NCBI GenBank assembly: GCA_947497085.1
Contig: CANMFE010000002.1
Span: 558,001-622,000, forward strand
Length of the DNA stretch: 64,000 nt
Direction: 5' to 3'
From: an uncultured Sphingomonadaceae bacterium
GTDB taxonomy: Bacteria; Pseudomonadota; Alphaproteobacteria; Sphingomonadales; Sphingomonadaceae
Part shown: piece after piece, positions 17,633 to 28,456 of the stretch
Position numbering within the stretch: the stretch's first letter is position 1
Layout of the letters: each line of letters starts with the position of its first letter
Notes under the pieces: model-generated
Told to the model about the DNA's origin: nothing
Databases searched by the model: none
What the model saw: the letters and a program-made list of their open reading frames with translations, nothing else
Translations under genes and position numbers: made by a program

Positions 17633-19777
17633 ATGTCACCTCGTCTCAAATTAACTGCAACCGTCCTTTTTTCAAGCGTTTCCGCTGTTATCGCCTGTTC
17701 GCCCGCCATGGCGGCTGATGCCGCATCGGCAAACGCGGCCTATGCTGCGGAATATGATCCGGGCGAACCGATTATCGTGACCGGGCGCAATGAAGATTAT
17801 GTGACTGTCGAATCGACCAGCGGCACCAAAACGAACACCCCACTGGTTGACGTACCGCAAAGTATTTCGGTTGTCTCGCGCGAGCAGTTGGATGATCAGG
17901 TGCTGCGCGACATTGGTGATGTGCTGCGCTATACGCCTGGCGCTTCGATCGGGCAGGGTGAAGGGCACCGTGACCAGTTCACCATTCGCGGCCAGAATAC
18001 GACGGCCGATTTCTATATCGATGGCCTGCGTGATGACGTGCAATATTTCCGCCCGCTCTATAACCTTGAACGCATCGAGATTCTCAAAGGTTCAAACGCC
18101 CTTATCTTCGGACGCGGCGGCGGCGGCGGTGTTATCAACCGTGTGACCAAGGCGCCATCGGCAGAGGCAACGTTTGGCAGCGGCGAAGTGGGCATTGACA
18201 CATTCGGGTCCTATTCGCTGACCGGCGATGTGAACCTGGCCATTGGCGATGTGGCGGGCTTCCGTCTCAATGGCTTTTACGAAGATTTGAACAACCACCG
18301 CGACTTTTTTGGCGGTGAGCGTTTTGCGATTAATCCGAGTGTGGCCGCGAACCTGAGCGATAGCACGCGTGTGCAGCTATCCTATGAATATGTCGATGAT
18401 GACCGTGTCGTCGATCGCGGCGTTCCGGCAAATGGCGGTGTTCCACTGACTGGCGTGCGTGACACCTTTTTTGGTGCGCCCGGCACCAATGTCACCACGC
18501 TGCAGGCGCATATCCTGCGCGGCAAGTTCGAGCATGATTTTTCCGATACGCTCAGCTTTAATTCGACTGTCCAATATGCCGACTATGACAAGCTGTACCA
18601 GAATATCTACCCTGCTGGATTTGACGCCAGTGCCAACACGGTAAAGCTGGATGGCTACCGTGACACAACGCAGCGTGAAAACTTTATTATGCAGGGCAAC
18701 CTGATCTGGGATGTTGCGACTGGCCCGCTGACGCATAAATTGCTGTTGGGCTATGAATATGGTCAGCAGGACAGCGTGAATGCCCGCCGTGACCTGTTCT
18801 TTACGGACTCCCAGGACGACCAGATCACGATCGGTTTTACAGATCCGCTCAATATCCCTGAATTCGGTTTCCCGGCCATCACGCGCGACCGTGCATCCGA
18901 TGTTGAATTCCTGTCATTTTACCTGCAGGACCAGATTGATATTGGTGAGCATTTCAAGATAGTTGGTGGTGTGCGTTATGACCGTTTTGAAATCGATGTC
19001 GTTGATGCCAAGGCGATTAGCGATGGCAAGCAAGGCAATTTCTCCCGCACGGACAGCAAATGGTCGCCGCGTATCGGCCTGATCTACAAGCCGCAGGAAA
19101 ATGTGTCGCTTTATGCCAGCTATAGCCAGTCTTTCCTGCCGCGTTCGGGTGACCAGTTCCTCTCGCTCAGCCCAAGCTCGGCAACGTTGGCGCCTGAGAA
19201 GTTCGAAAATTACGAAATCGGTGCGAAATGGGATATCCGCCCGGATCTCGCCTTTACCGCTGCGATTTTCCAGCTTGACCGCGACAGCGATGTGGTGGTT
19301 GACCCAAGCAATTCTGAAAACAGCATTATTATCGGTACGCGCACCAAAGGCTTTGAGGCGCAGCTGGCCGGAAGCCTGTTGCCAGGCTGGCATATGAGCG
19401 CGGGATACAGCTATCTGGATGCAAGCCAGCGCGGCAATTTTGACAATGCCGGTCAGAGGGACAATGCGCGGCTCAGCCAGGTTCCTGAACATATGCTCTC
19501 GTTGTGGAACCGCTATGACGTAACCGACCGTTTCGGTCTGGGCCTGGGCATTACGCACCAGTCATCGCAGTTCGCTTCGCTAAGCAATAATGTGAAACTG
19601 CCCAGCTATACGCGTATTGATGCTGCAGCCTATTTTGATGTCAGTGAAAACCTGCAGCTTCAGGTCAATGTCGAAAACCTGCTGGATGAAAGCTATTTCC
19701 CGGCGGCACATAACGACAATAATATTTCGACGGGTGAGCCTATCAATGCACGCTTTACCATTCGGACGAAATTCTAA
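17633..19777 (+). CDS. TonB-dependent siderophore receptor
   Basis: A 714-residue outer-membrane receptor with a Sec signal (cleavage near AMAA, residue 28). The TonB box-like stretch is EPIIVTGRNEDYVTVESTSG; the plug has NTPLVDVPQSISVVSREQLD, YTPGASIGQGEGHRDQFTIR, ADFYIDGLRDDVQYFRPLYN and IEILKGSNALIFGRGGGGGV. A 22-strand barrel follows, ending in the C-terminal signature PINARFTIRTKF. The plug pattern matches catecholate/ferrichrome siderophore receptors of the Fiu/CirA/FhuA group. The specific ligand is unknown; the two Fur-like boxes upstream support an iron role. It stands alone with no transport operon in view. Confidence 0.93.
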   Translation: MSPRLKLTATVLFSSVSAVIACSPAMAADAASANAAYAAEYDPGEPIIVTGRNEDYVTVESTSGTKTNTPLVDVPQSISVVSREQLDDQVLRDIGDVLRYTPGASIGQGEGHRDQFTIRGQNTTADFYIDGLRDDVQYFRPLYNLERIEILKGSNALIFGRGGGGGVINRVTKAPSAEATFGSGEVGIDTFGSYSLTGDVNLAIGDVAGFRLNGFYEDLNNHRDFFGGERFAINPSVAANLSDSTRVQLSYEYVDDDRVVDRGVPANGGVPLTGVRDTFFGAPGTNVTTLQAHILRGKFEHDFSDTLSFNSTVQYADYDKLYQNIYPAGFDASANTVKLDGYRDTTQRENFIMQGNLIWDVATGPLTHKLLLGYEYGQQDSVNARRDLFFTDSQDDQITIGFTDPLNIPEFGFPAITRDRASDVEFLSFYLQDQIDIGEHFKIVGGVRYDRFEIDVVDAKAISDGKQGNFSRTDSKWSPRIGLIYKPQENVSLYASYSQSFLPRSGDQFLSLSPSSATLAPEKFENYEIGAKWDIRPDLAFTAAIFQLDRDSDVVVDPSNSENSIIIGTRTKGFEAQLAGSLLPGWHMSAGYSYLDASQRGNFDNAGQRDNARLSQVPEHMLSLWNRYDVTDRFGLGLGITHQSSQFASLSNNVKLPSYTRIDAAAYFDVSENLQLQVNVENLLDESYFPAAHNDNNISTGEPINARFTIRTKF

Positions 19778-19828
19778 GGTTTGGAGAATAGGAATTGATA
19801 CGCCGTTCCTGTGTGAGCAGGGGCGGTG

Positions 19829-20012
19829 TTTCTTTTTCCCTCACGGCTATTTTTCGCTGTGCGAAAAGCCTGCGGGAACGCGGCACCAGCCCACGCCCCC
19901 ACCCGACCTCCCAAACAGGGTACAATTTCGTTGGGAGGTCGGGTGGGGGCGTGGGCTGGTGCCGGGCGCTTTAACGCATGAAAGCGAAAAATAGCCGTGA
20001 GGGAAAAAGAAA
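19829..20012. repeat. Nested 184-bp inverted repeat (two perfect stems)
   Basis: Outer arms 19829-19858 and 19983-20012 are a perfect 30-bp inverted repeat, and inner arms 19882-19914 and 19931-19963 a perfect 33-bp one, with a 16-base loop at 19915-19930. The left interior (19859-19881) and right interior (19964-19982) do not pair with each other. The whole lies between the TonB receptor stop and the iorA-like gene. It has A-rich/T-rich ends but no transposase or clear target duplication. Read-through frames (PHGYFSLCEKPAGTR) are repeats, not genes. It may be a terminator-like or MITE-like element. Confidence 0.85.
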
Positions 20013-20090
20013 ACCCGGTGCCGCCATAGAGTTGGAGGCATCAGGCAATAGCATGTTCATGGGCTCGCCAGAATTGAAAAACAGCCGTTT

Positions 20091-20651
20091 CTATTCCGGC
20101 GTGCCTGCAACAGACTCTGGAGCGACTAGCGCTGGCACGGCCTTGGCGGCATCCTCAGGCGTAATCCCTGGCGGCGGGGCAGCAGAGATCCGGTCCCGCC
20201 CGCGCATGGAACGACCCGCACGCTTGATGGCTTCGCGCACACGTGGATAGGTGCCGCAGCGGCATATATTTTTTACTGCGGCATCAATATCCGCATCACT
20301 GGGATTGCTGTTCTTGCGCAGCAATACCGCTGACGCCATGATCAGGCCGGAGGTACAGAATCCGCATTGTACCGCCTGTTCCGCGACAAAAGCCTGTTGC
20401 ACCGGGTGGCTACGGTCTCGTGATAGTGCCTCGATTGTTGTCACGAAACGGCCTTCAACCTCGGCCAGTGTCACAAGGCATGACCGAATCGCTTCGCCAT
20501 CAATATCGACAATGCAAGCGCCGCAGTCACCATTGCCGCAGCCAAATTTTGTGCCCGTCAGATTGGAAGCATCGCGCAGCGCCCAGAGCAGCGGCGTATT
20601 CGCATCCATACGGTATTCGACCGGGCGTTCATTGACGGTGAGTTTAGGCAT
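20091..20651 (-). CDS. (2Fe-2S)-binding protein, xanthine dehydrogenase small-subunit type
   Basis: A 186-residue protein with the plant-type [2Fe-2S] ferredoxin domain (GTKFGCGNGDCGACIVDIDG and SCLVTLAEV; cysteines in CxxxxCxxC then C) and the second [2Fe-2S] domain (QCGFCTSGLIMASAVLL and NICRCGTYPRVREAI). This is the small subunit of molybdenum hydroxylases such as isoquinoline 1-oxidoreductase IorA or CoxS. The molybdopterin large subunit is not next door: the next minus-strand gene is an aldolase. The extended C-terminal tail after ICRCGTYPRVREAI is Pro/Ala-rich. It may partner a subunit elsewhere. Confidence 0.85.
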   Translation of the reverse strand: MPKLTVNERPVEYRMDANTPLLWALRDASNLTGTKFGCGNGDCGACIVDIDGEAIRSCLVTLAEVEGRFVTTIEALSRDRSHPVQQAFVAEQAVQCGFCTSGLIMASAVLLRKNSNPSDADIDAAVKNICRCGTYPRVREAIKRAGRSMRGRDRISAAPPPGITPEDAAKAVPALVAPESVAGTPE

Positions 20652-20666
20652 GTGTTTTCCTAGTCT

Positions 20667-20697
20667 GGCTCACTCTCGTTCGCAAGTCGGCACCGGC
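20667..20697. repeat. Dispersed palindromic repeat, copy 2
   Basis: GGCTCACTCTCGTTCGCAAG then TCGGCACCGGC, between the 2Fe-2S gene start and the aldolase stop. The copy is diverged after CGGCACCG compared with copies 1 and 3. Confidence 0.75.
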
Positions 20698-20736
20698 CCG
20701 CTCCCCGCCGAGAGGCGATCAAGCGAGATATATTTC

Positions 20737-21498
20737 TCAATCCCGCCAGCTGGTGTCAACCTTGTCCACCATACGCACCATCGCGGCGAAGTCAGGCGCG
20801 CCAGGACCGCCGGGCAGTTCGGTTTGGCTAATGTCGCGCTGGTGCACGTCGATCACCTCTTGCGGGACCATGATTGGCTTGCCCATGGACAATGTGGCGA
20901 GCTGAATTTCGCAGGCCCGTTGCAGCGCCCAATAGGTGATAAATGCTTCCGGCAGGGTCCTGCCCATGACCACGGGGCCATGGTTTTTGAGCATCAAAAC
21001 GCGTTTGTCGCCAATATTTTTGATAAGCCGCTCACCCTCTTCGCTGCGTACCGTAACGCCTTCAAAATCATGATAGGCAATCTGGCCAATAAAGTTGCAG
21101 GCATAGAAATTGGTGGGTAGCAGGCCCTCTTGCGTACTGCACACCGCCATGGTTTCGGTGGTGTGGGTATGGATGATACAATGCATGTCGGGCCGCTCTT
21201 TGTGAAACACGCTATGCTGGGTGAAACCTGCCTTGTTGACGGGATACATGGAGCCGTCAAGTTTTTCGCCTTCGCTGTTAATCTTGACGAGATTGGAGGC
21301 GCAGACTTCGGAAAAGTGCAGACCATAGGGATTGATAAGAAACGCATCTTCCTCACCCGGGACTTTGAGCGTGATATGGTTATAGATCATTTCGGTCCAG
21401 CCCATCATGTCGAACACGCGGTAGCACGATGCGAGTAGTTTGCGCGCTTCGCGTTCTTCGGTGGTCATCTCATTATGGGTTTTGATTGCGGTGGCCAT
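20737..21498 (-). CDS. Class II aldolase/adducin family protein
   Basis: A 253-residue protein of the class II aldolase/adducin superfamily. Metal ligands come from MHCIIHTHTTETMA (HxH near residue 110) and the later His in LKNHGPVVMGRTL. The E in MIYNHITLKVPGEEDAF (N-terminal, residue 34) and NPYGLHFSEVCASNLV complete the site. Members cleave or isomerise sugar phosphates or short aldols, and some are adducin-like dehydratases, so the substrate cannot be assigned. I chose the ATG at 21498 (GGAGAG upstream) over the much longer in-frame opening at 21888. Confidence 0.8.
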   Translation of the reverse strand: MATAIKTHNEMTTEEREARKLLASCYRVFDMMGWTEMIYNHITLKVPGEEDAFLINPYGLHFSEVCASNLVKINSEGEKLDGSMYPVNKAGFTQHSVFHKERPDMHCIIHTHTTETMAVCSTQEGLLPTNFYACNFIGQIAYHDFEGVTVRSEEGERLIKNIGDKRVLMLKNHGPVVMGRTLPEAFITYWALQRACEIQLATLSMGKPIMVPQEVIDVHQRDISQTELPGGPGAPDFAAMVRMVDKVDTSWRD

Positions 21499-21783
21499 TG
21501 CACTGCTCTCCATGATTTGGGTTCGAATTTGCAATGCATATCGCATAAACTGGCACGGCATGGCAATCATGCAATCGGTTAAATGCAACCAATGCGTAAT
21601 GTCGGTGAGACACAGTTTTTCCACGGAAAAAGCTTGATTATGCGGCGACTCACTGCTAATCGCGCCACAGATTGTCCGTAGATATGTCTGCGGCAAACCC
21701 TTGTTTATTGTAATTATACGGTCCGTTTGCAGCCATATGCAGCCAGCGGATAGACGGCATTTTGACTGGAGTTTTAAGTAGTT

Positions 21784-21987
21784 ATGCAAATCATGGTTCG
21801 CGATAATAATGTTGATCAGGCACTGCGTGCGCTGAAGAAAAAATTGCAGCGCGAAGGCGTATATCGCGAGATGAAATTGCGTCGCCACTATGAAAAGCCG
21901 TCTGAAAAGCGCGCCCGGGAAAAAGCGGCCGCTGTGCGCCGTGCCCGCAAGATGGACCGCAAGCGCGAAGAGCGCGACAGCAAATAA
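21784..21987 (+). CDS. rpsU: 30S ribosomal protein S21
   Basis: A 67-residue basic protein: [20 protein letters not shown] followed by [20 protein letters not shown] and an Arg/Lys-rich tail. This is the alphaproteobacterial S21, which binds near the anti-Shine-Dalgarno end of 16S rRNA. It is monocistronic, with a terminator 18 bases after the stop and a promoter presumably in the 21640-21783 AT-rich region. Confidence 0.97.
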   Translation: MQIMVRDNNVDQALRALKKKLQREGVYREMKLRRHYEKPSEKRAREKAAAVRRARKMDRKREERDSK

Positions 21988-22004
21988 GAATTCAAACCAA
22001 AATG

Positions 22005-22035
22005 CCCGGCAGCGGATTCGCTTGCCGGGTTTTTT
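22005..22035 (+). terminator. Intrinsic terminator of rpsU
   Basis: CCCGGCA (22005-22011), a loop of 11 bases, TGCCGGG (22023-22029) and TTTTTT. It stands directly after rpsU. Confidence 0.92.
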
Positions 22036-22113
22036 GTGTCTGGCATTTGCGTGGGCGTGGCTTTATGCATGGCCGGACAGAAAGACACCTGCTTATCAGA
22101 TAAGGGAATATCC

Positions 22114-22662
22114 ATGTCCGTAACCCGCGTTCCAATCCATCCCATTAAAAAAGGCTCCATGCTCAAATTGTGGCTGGGTATATTCATCGCGGTGGCTGTG
22201 GCCGCGGCACTGGCATGGACGGGCGTACGGGCGTTGCCTGCGGTTGAAACCACGGCAAGTGGATTGCAGATTACGACTCTGGAGCCGGGCGAAGGTCCAT
22301 CACCAGTTGATGGTGACGTGACGCTGGTCAGTTATGAAGGCCGTTTGCCGGACAACACTGTCTTTGATGCTGCTGAACAGCAGGCCATGCCTGTTAGCGG
22401 CGTAGTCCCCGGTTTTTCCGAAGGTTTAAAGAAAATGCAAAAAGGCGGTAAGTACCGCCTGAAAATTCCGTCTGAACTTGGCTATGGCGCAACGCCGCCA
22501 CCGGGTTCCCCCATTCCTGCCAATGCGGACCTGACATTTGATGTTGAACTGCTGGATTTCAAATCCGAGGCGGAAATCCGGGCGATGCAACAGCAGATGC
22601 AGCAATTGGAGCAGCAACAGGGCGGACAGCCGCAGGGTGCACCGCCGCAGCCTGGCAATTAA
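22114..22662 (+). CDS. FKBP-type peptidyl-prolyl isomerase, membrane-anchored
   Basis: A 182-residue protein with an N-terminal membrane helix (residues 16-38, LKLWLGIFIAVAVAAALAWT) and an FKBP domain: VSYEGRLPDNTVFDAAEQ, FSEGLKKMQKGGKYRLKIPS, GYGATPPPGSPIPANADLTF and DVELLDF. A Gln-rich tail (QQQMQQLEQQQGGQPQG) ends the protein. It would accelerate proline isomerisation of envelope proteins from the periplasmic side. The ATG at 22114 follows AAGGGA; the in-frame opening at 22036 overlaps the rpsU terminator. Confidence 0.88.
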   Translation: MSVTRVPIHPIKKGSMLKLWLGIFIAVAVAAALAWTGVRALPAVETTASGLQITTLEPGEGPSPVDGDVTLVSYEGRLPDNTVFDAAEQQAMPVSGVVPGFSEGLKKMQKGGKYRLKIPSELGYGATPPPGSPIPANADLTFDVELLDFKSEAEIRAMQQQMQQLEQQQGGQPQGAPPQPGN

Positions 22663-22687
22663 TCGATTTCACCAGAGCCTGATTAAA

Positions 22688-23560
22688 TTATTTGACCGTT
22701 TGCTGCTGCGCCGGTCCGGCCGGAATTTTTTCCGTACGCAAGCTTTGCCATGCGCGCTCGCCGCGTAGCGCATCCCACCACGTTAGCGGATTCATTGTTG
22801 CCGTGCCATCGAGCGAGAAGGTCGTGAATTCTGCGCGGCCACCAATATTTTCAAGCGCTATGGGGCCGTCCAGCCCGCCGCGTTCGCTCACCTCACGGCT
22901 GTCCGCGCTATTGTCGCGATTATCACCCATGACAAAAACATGACCTTCGGGGATTTTAATTTCCGCAAAATTATCGAGCGGCTGTTCCTCCACATCGGTA
23001 ATATTATAGCTGGCGCCATTGGGCAGTGTTTCGCGCAGAATTGGAAGGACACAGATTTCGCGGCCATTGGAATTTCTGGTCTTGAGCTGCGGAAAGCTCA
23101 GGCTGTCGCAGGGTGAGTTCAGATCAACATTCACTTCCATTTCCGGTTGCACTTCCTGCGGTACGGGCGTCCCGTTCAGAATAATCTGACCATCGCGGAC
23201 TGCAATCGTGTCACCGGGCAATCCGACAACACGTTTGATATAGTCAATCTTGCTTTCTTTGGGCGTGATGATGACGATATCACCATATTCGGGCATGCCG
23301 CCAAACAGCCGCCCGGCAAAGGGCGGCAAGACGTGGAAAGAAACCGATGACCAGTTATAGCCATAGGGATATTTGCTGACGATCAACCGGTCCCCGACAT
23401 GCAGGTTCGGCATCATGGACATTGACGGAATATAAAATGGTTTGGCGATCAGACTATGGAAAGCAACCACGCCCAGCAGCAGGTAAAACAGCCCGCGCAA
23501 CTCGGCCCACCAGTTGACGGGCTCTTTTTTCTTTCCGGCTTTGGCGGCAATGTCTATCAT
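22688..23560 (-). CDS. lepB: Signal peptidase I
   Basis: A 290-residue LepB. One N-terminal helix (LFYLLLGVVAFHSLIAKPFY) anchors it. Box B has the catalytic serine in FYIPSMSMMPNLHVGD near residue 46, and box D has the lysine in SKIDYIKRVVGLPGDTIA near 110. Box E is VMGDNRDNSADSREV. It cleaves Sec and Tat signal peptides at the outer face of the inner membrane. The start lies one base after the acpS stop. The long loop between boxes D and E carries two cysteines (NSPCDS, REICVLPI). Confidence 0.95.
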   Translation of the reverse strand: MIDIAAKAGKKKEPVNWWAELRGLFYLLLGVVAFHSLIAKPFYIPSMSMMPNLHVGDRLIVSKYPYGYNWSSVSFHVLPPFAGRLFGGMPEYGDIVIITPKESKIDYIKRVVGLPGDTIAVRDGQIILNGTPVPQEVQPEMEVNVDLNSPCDSLSFPQLKTRNSNGREICVLPILRETLPNGASYNITDVEEQPLDNFAEIKIPEGHVFVMGDNRDNSADSREVSERGGLDGPIALENIGGRAEFTTFSLDGTATMNPLTWWDALRGERAWQSLRTEKIPAGPAQQQTVK

Positions 23561-23561
23561 A

Positions 23562-23972
23562 TTATATGGTCTTTTCCGGGATTGCTTCAATAATGACGAA
23601 TGCCTGCGCCCATGGATGATCATCGGTGAGCGTAAGGTGAATATGCGCTTCATGGCCATCCGGCACCAGGGAGTCCAGCCGCTTTTTCGCGCCGCCGGTC
23701 AATTTGAGCGTGGGCGCGCCGGACGGGGCATTGACCACGCCAATATCGCGCATGAATACGCCAGCCTTGAAACCTGTTCCCACCGCCTTGGAAAAGGCCT
23801 CCTTGGCGGCAAATCGCTTCGCATAGGTTCCCGCCCTGGTATAGGGCCGCCGCGCAGCTTTCGCGCGCTCAGTGTCAGTGAAAACGCGGTTTTCAAAGCG
23901 CGTGCCAAAACGGTCGAGCGAGTTTTGTATGCGCTCAATATTGCAGAGGTCTGATCCAAGGCCGATGATCAT
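23562..23972 (-). CDS. acpS: Holo-[acyl-carrier-protein] synthase
   Basis: A 136-residue phosphopantetheinyl transferase: [20 protein letters not shown] carries the Mg-binding Asp8 and [20 protein letters not shown] the Glu. It transfers 4'-phosphopantetheine from CoA onto ACP. It sits head to tail with lepB (one-base gap), the usual pdxJ-acpS-lepB arrangement of alphaproteobacteria. A dispersed-repeat copy and 136 bases separate it from pdxJ upstream. Confidence 0.95.
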   Translation of the reverse strand: MIIGLGSDLCNIERIQNSLDRFGTRFENRVFTDTERAKAARRPYTRAGTYAKRFAAKEAFSKAVGTGFKAGVFMRDIGVVNAPSGAPTLKLTGGAKKRLDSLVPDGHEAHIHLTLTDDHPWAQAFVIIEAIPEKTI

Positions 23973-24006
23973 ATGAGATGTCCTTGTCCGATTTCCTCAC
24001 GAAAAT

Positions 24007-24038
24007 AAGTCGGTACCGACTTGCGAACGAGAGTGAGC
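24007..24038. repeat. Dispersed palindromic repeat, copy 3 (reversed)
   Basis: AAGTCGGTACCGACTT, a perfect 16-base palindrome, then GCGAACGAGAGTGAGC. It is the reverse orientation of copies 1 and 2 and lies in the pdxJ-acpS gap. Confidence 0.8.
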
Positions 24039-24108
24039 CAAAAAGACTCTGCAATATATCGGGATAAAACAGGTCTATCCGTAAAAGCGCCCAAATTACA
24101 CCTCTCCC

Positions 24109-24837
24109 TCATCGCGCTTCATCCATTAATTCGCGCATGCGTTTTATACTGCCCTCCAGACCGCAGAATATCGCTTCACCCATCAGGAAATGACCGATAT
24201 TAAGCTCTGCCAGTTGCGGGATAGCGGCGATCGGCACGACATTATCGAATGTCAGACCGTGTCCTGCATGCGGTTCAATACCGTTTTTGACCGCCAGAGC
24301 AGCCGCGTCGGCAATACGCTTGAGCTCCATGGTGCGATCTTCGCCATCGGCATGGGCGTAATGGCCCGTGTGGAACTCCACCACCGGCGCACCCAGGCGA
24401 ATCGCAGCCTCAACCTGCCGTGCATCGGGTTCGATAAACAGGCTGACACGGATGTTGGCATTTTTGAGCTGACTTACAAAATCGGCGAGCCGGTTATGCT
24501 GACCCGCGGCATCCAGCCCGCCTTCGGTGGTGCGCTCTTCGCGCTTTTCCGGCACGATACAGGCCGCATGGGGCTTATGTCTGAGCGCGATGCCCAACAT
24601 TTCATCGGTTGCCGCCATTTCAAGGTTGAGCGGGATATGCAACTGTTCCATCAGCGCAGCGATATCTTCATCACGAATATGCCGCCGGTCTTCGCGCAGG
24701 TGCGCGGTGATGCCGTCTGCTCCGGCCTCCGCCGCCATCAGCGCCGCCTTGACGGGATCGGGATGCTCACCGCCACGCGCATTGCGAATGGTGGCTACAT
24801 GATCAATATTGACGCCTAGGCGGAGATGGTCGTTCAT
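24109..24837 (-). CDS. pdxJ: Pyridoxine 5'-phosphate synthase
   Basis: A 242-residue TIM-barrel Pdx[77 protein letters not shown] and [11 protein letters not shown]. It condenses 1-deoxyxylulose 5-phosphate with 3-amino-2-oxopropyl phosphate to form pyridoxine 5'-phosphate. Catalytic residues His43-like (GITAHLRED), Glu70-like and His191-like are present. The start overlaps the pyrE stop as ATGA. Confidence 0.97.
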   Translation of the reverse strand: MNDHLRLGVNIDHVATIRNARGGEHPDPVKAALMAAEAGADGITAHLREDRRHIRDEDIAALMEQLHIPLNLEMAATDEMLGIALRHKPHAACIVPEKREERTTEGGLDAAGQHNRLADFVSQLKNANIRVSLFIEPDARQVEAAIRLGAPVVEFHTGHYAHADGEDRTMELKRIADAAALAVKNGIEPHAGHGLTFDNVVPIAAIPQLAELNIGHFLMGEAIFCGLEGSIKRMRELMDEAR

Positions 24838-25418
24838 TTTTTTAAATCCCGGCTTCCTGGTTTGACAGGAGCTATGGCGGCCAGTTCAGGGGGCAGATCA
24901 TCTGCTGCATAGTCAGGTGCATCCAATTGGCAAAGCGATACCAAGGGCGCCCCAACATCGGCTTTGCCATTGGACCGGTCAATCAGGCAGGCGGCACCAA
25001 GCAGTTCGCATGGATATTCGCGAATAGCGGATAGGCATTCACGTGATGATAAACCGGTCGTGACGATATCTTCCACCATCACAACCCGTTCGCCTTCGTG
25101 AATTTCGAATCCGCGGCGCAATTGGAACCTGCCTTCTTCCCGTTCGACAAAAACCGCTCTGCAACCCAATGCACGGGCAGTTTCATAACCGGGTAGAATA
25201 CCGCCCATCGCCGGTGAGACAATAAGGTCTACCTCGCCAAATCTTTCTGTAATGGTCTGCGCCAAAGCCTGGCATAGCCGTTCGGTGCGTTCGGGATACT
25301 GAAACACCCGCATCTTTTGCAGGAAAACGGGGGAACGCCGCCCCGATGACAATATGAAATGCCCTTCAAGCAAAGCCTCACTGTTTCTGAACTCGTTCAA
25401 AACATCTTCATCCTGCAT
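24834..25418 (-). CDS. pyrE: Orotate phosphoribosyltransferase
   Basis: A 194-residue Pyr[21 protein letters not shown], the PRPP-binding loop [20 protein letters not shown] near residue 116 and [19 protein letters not shown] near 70. It joins orotate with PRPP in UMP synthesis. AAAGGACAG upstream supports the ATG at 25418; a TTG one codon upstream is also in frame. It forms the pyrE-pdxJ operon and is divergent from the cytochrome oxidase operon. Confidence 0.95.
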   Translation of the reverse strand: MQDEDVLNEFRNSEALLEGHFILSSGRRSPVFLQKMRVFQYPERTERLCQALAQTITERFGEVDLIVSPAMGGILPGYETARALGCRAVFVEREEGRFQLRRGFEIHEGERVVMVEDIVTTGLSSRECLSAIREYPCELLGAACLIDRSNGKADVGAPLVSLCQLDAPDYAADDLPPELAAIAPVKPGSRDLKK

Positions 25419-25605
25419 CAAAACTGTCCTTTACGTAGCGTCAACTGCGGAAATTGCATGTATCACAACCCCGGTGGTGAAAAATATCACTAGATAAGCT
25501 TGAGACCTGCGGCAACCCCGCGTATAAGCCGCCCATTAATTTATGGATTCAAGCATAGTGTCCGCATGGGGAAGCTCTGGGCGGACTGGGGAAAGTAGAA
25601 CACAC

Positions 25606-26685
25606 ATGACTTTCATGAATATGGTGAAATCACTGTCTGTTGCGGCTTTGCTGGTTATGACGCCGCATGCCGCAATGGCACAGGAGACTGTAGCGGCAGA
25701 CGTCCAGATAGAGGCGCCGACGAACGATAATCAGGCGAATGACAATAGTGCTGCGGCTGATGCGTCAACCGATGCCGATACATCCGGCGCTGTTGGCAGC
25801 TATGTTCCGATGAAGCCGACTGAAGGCAAGGGCATGCCGGTGGATGGCGGTATTGATTTTCAGGATCAGTATTCGGAAGTCGGTCAGCAGGCATATGCGA
25901 TGCACAATTATATATTGATGCCGATTATCGTGGTGATTTCGCTCTTTGTGCTGGGGCTGCTTCTCTGGGTCATGGCGCGCTACCGTGCGAAAGCGAATCC
26001 GGAAGCGTCCAAGACAACGCACAATACTTTCATCGAAGTGATCTGGACGTTGGTGCCGGTGCTGATCCTGATCGGTATCGCCATCCCGTCGATCAGCCTG
26101 CTTGCGAAACAATATGAACCTGCACCGGAAGATGCGCTTACCATCAAAGTGACCGGCTATCAGTGGTATTGGGGCTATACCTATCCCGATAATGGCGGGT
26201 TTGAGGTGATTTCCAACATGTTGCCTGAGGAAGAGGCAAAGGCACGCGGCGAGCCTGCGCAGCTGGCGGTGGACAACCGCATGGTTGTACCGGCTGGAGT
26301 GCCGATCAAGGTCATTGTGACTGCAGCTGATGTGATCCACAGTTTTGCCGTGCCATCGCTCTGGTATAAAATGGATGCGATTCCGGGCCGCTTGAATGAA
26401 AAAGTCATGCAGATTGACGAGCCAGGCGTCTATTATGGTCAGTGTTCAGAGCTTTGCGGCGCGCGGCATGGTTTCATGCCGATTGCGGTCGAGGCGCTGC
26501 CAATGGACCAATATAATGCATGGGTTCAGTCGCAGGGTGGCACTATCAAGGGTGAGGGTGAAGAAACACCTGAGGCCGTGGAAGGTGATGTGGCAGATAC
26601 AGAAACACCTGCCGTTGAATCTGAAATCGTAAATACCGAAGACGTGGCAGCGGGCACCAAAACCGCTCCCACACCAGCGAATTAA
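25606..26685 (+). CDS. coxB: Cytochrome c oxidase subunit II (CuA)
   Basis: A 359-residue subunit II with a signal peptide (AMAQE near residue 25) and two membrane helices (ILMPIIVVISLFVLGLLLWV and TLVPVLILIGIAIPSISLLA). The CuA site is in YYGQCSELCGARHGFMPI near residue 280, with the partner His in VIHSFAVPSLWYKMD. The aromatic patch GYQWYWGYTYPD guides electrons from cytochrome c. Ala/Glu/Thr-rich segments before the first helix and after CuA are unusual in length, including an acidic C-terminal tail of about 50 residues. It opens the aa3 oxidase operon. Confidence 0.97.
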   Translation: MTFMNMVKSLSVAALLVMTPHAAMAQETVAADVQIEAPTNDNQANDNSAAADASTDADTSGAVGSYVPMKPTEGKGMPVDGGIDFQDQYSEVGQQAYAMHNYILMPIIVVISLFVLGLLLWVMARYRAKANPEASKTTHNTFIEVIWTLVPVLILIGIAIPSISLLAKQYEPAPEDALTIKVTGYQWYWGYTYPDNGGFEVISNMLPEEEAKARGEPAQLAVDNRMVVPAGVPIKVIVTAADVIHSFAVPSLWYKMDAIPGRLNEKVMQIDEPGVYYGQCSELCGARHGFMPIAVEALPMDQYNAWVQSQGGTIKGEGEETPEAVEGDVADTETPAVESEIVNTEDVAAGTKTAPTPAN

Positions 26686-26694
26686 GGGCGTTAG

Positions 26695-28365
<1,671 letters not shown>

Positions 28366-28383
28366 TTTAACGGCAGGATATCA

Positions 28384-28426
28384 GGGAAAAGGCACTGTAC
28401 CGGTTTTTCCGGTGCAGTGTTTTCCC
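28384..28426 (+). terminator. Long hairpin between coxA and ctaB
   Basis: GGGAAAA (28384-28390) pairs with TTTTCCC (28420-28426), with CACTG/CAGTG and ACCGG/CCGGT inside. It could terminate or attenuate transcription, or protect the coxBA messenger end. Confidence 0.6.
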
Positions 28427-28456
28427 AAAGGGGCAGGATAACCTGTCAGTTGGATT

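Noticed and set aside
19847-20041. Small frames inside the nested inverted repeat
   Set aside because: They translate repeat arms in two directions and have no support as proteins.
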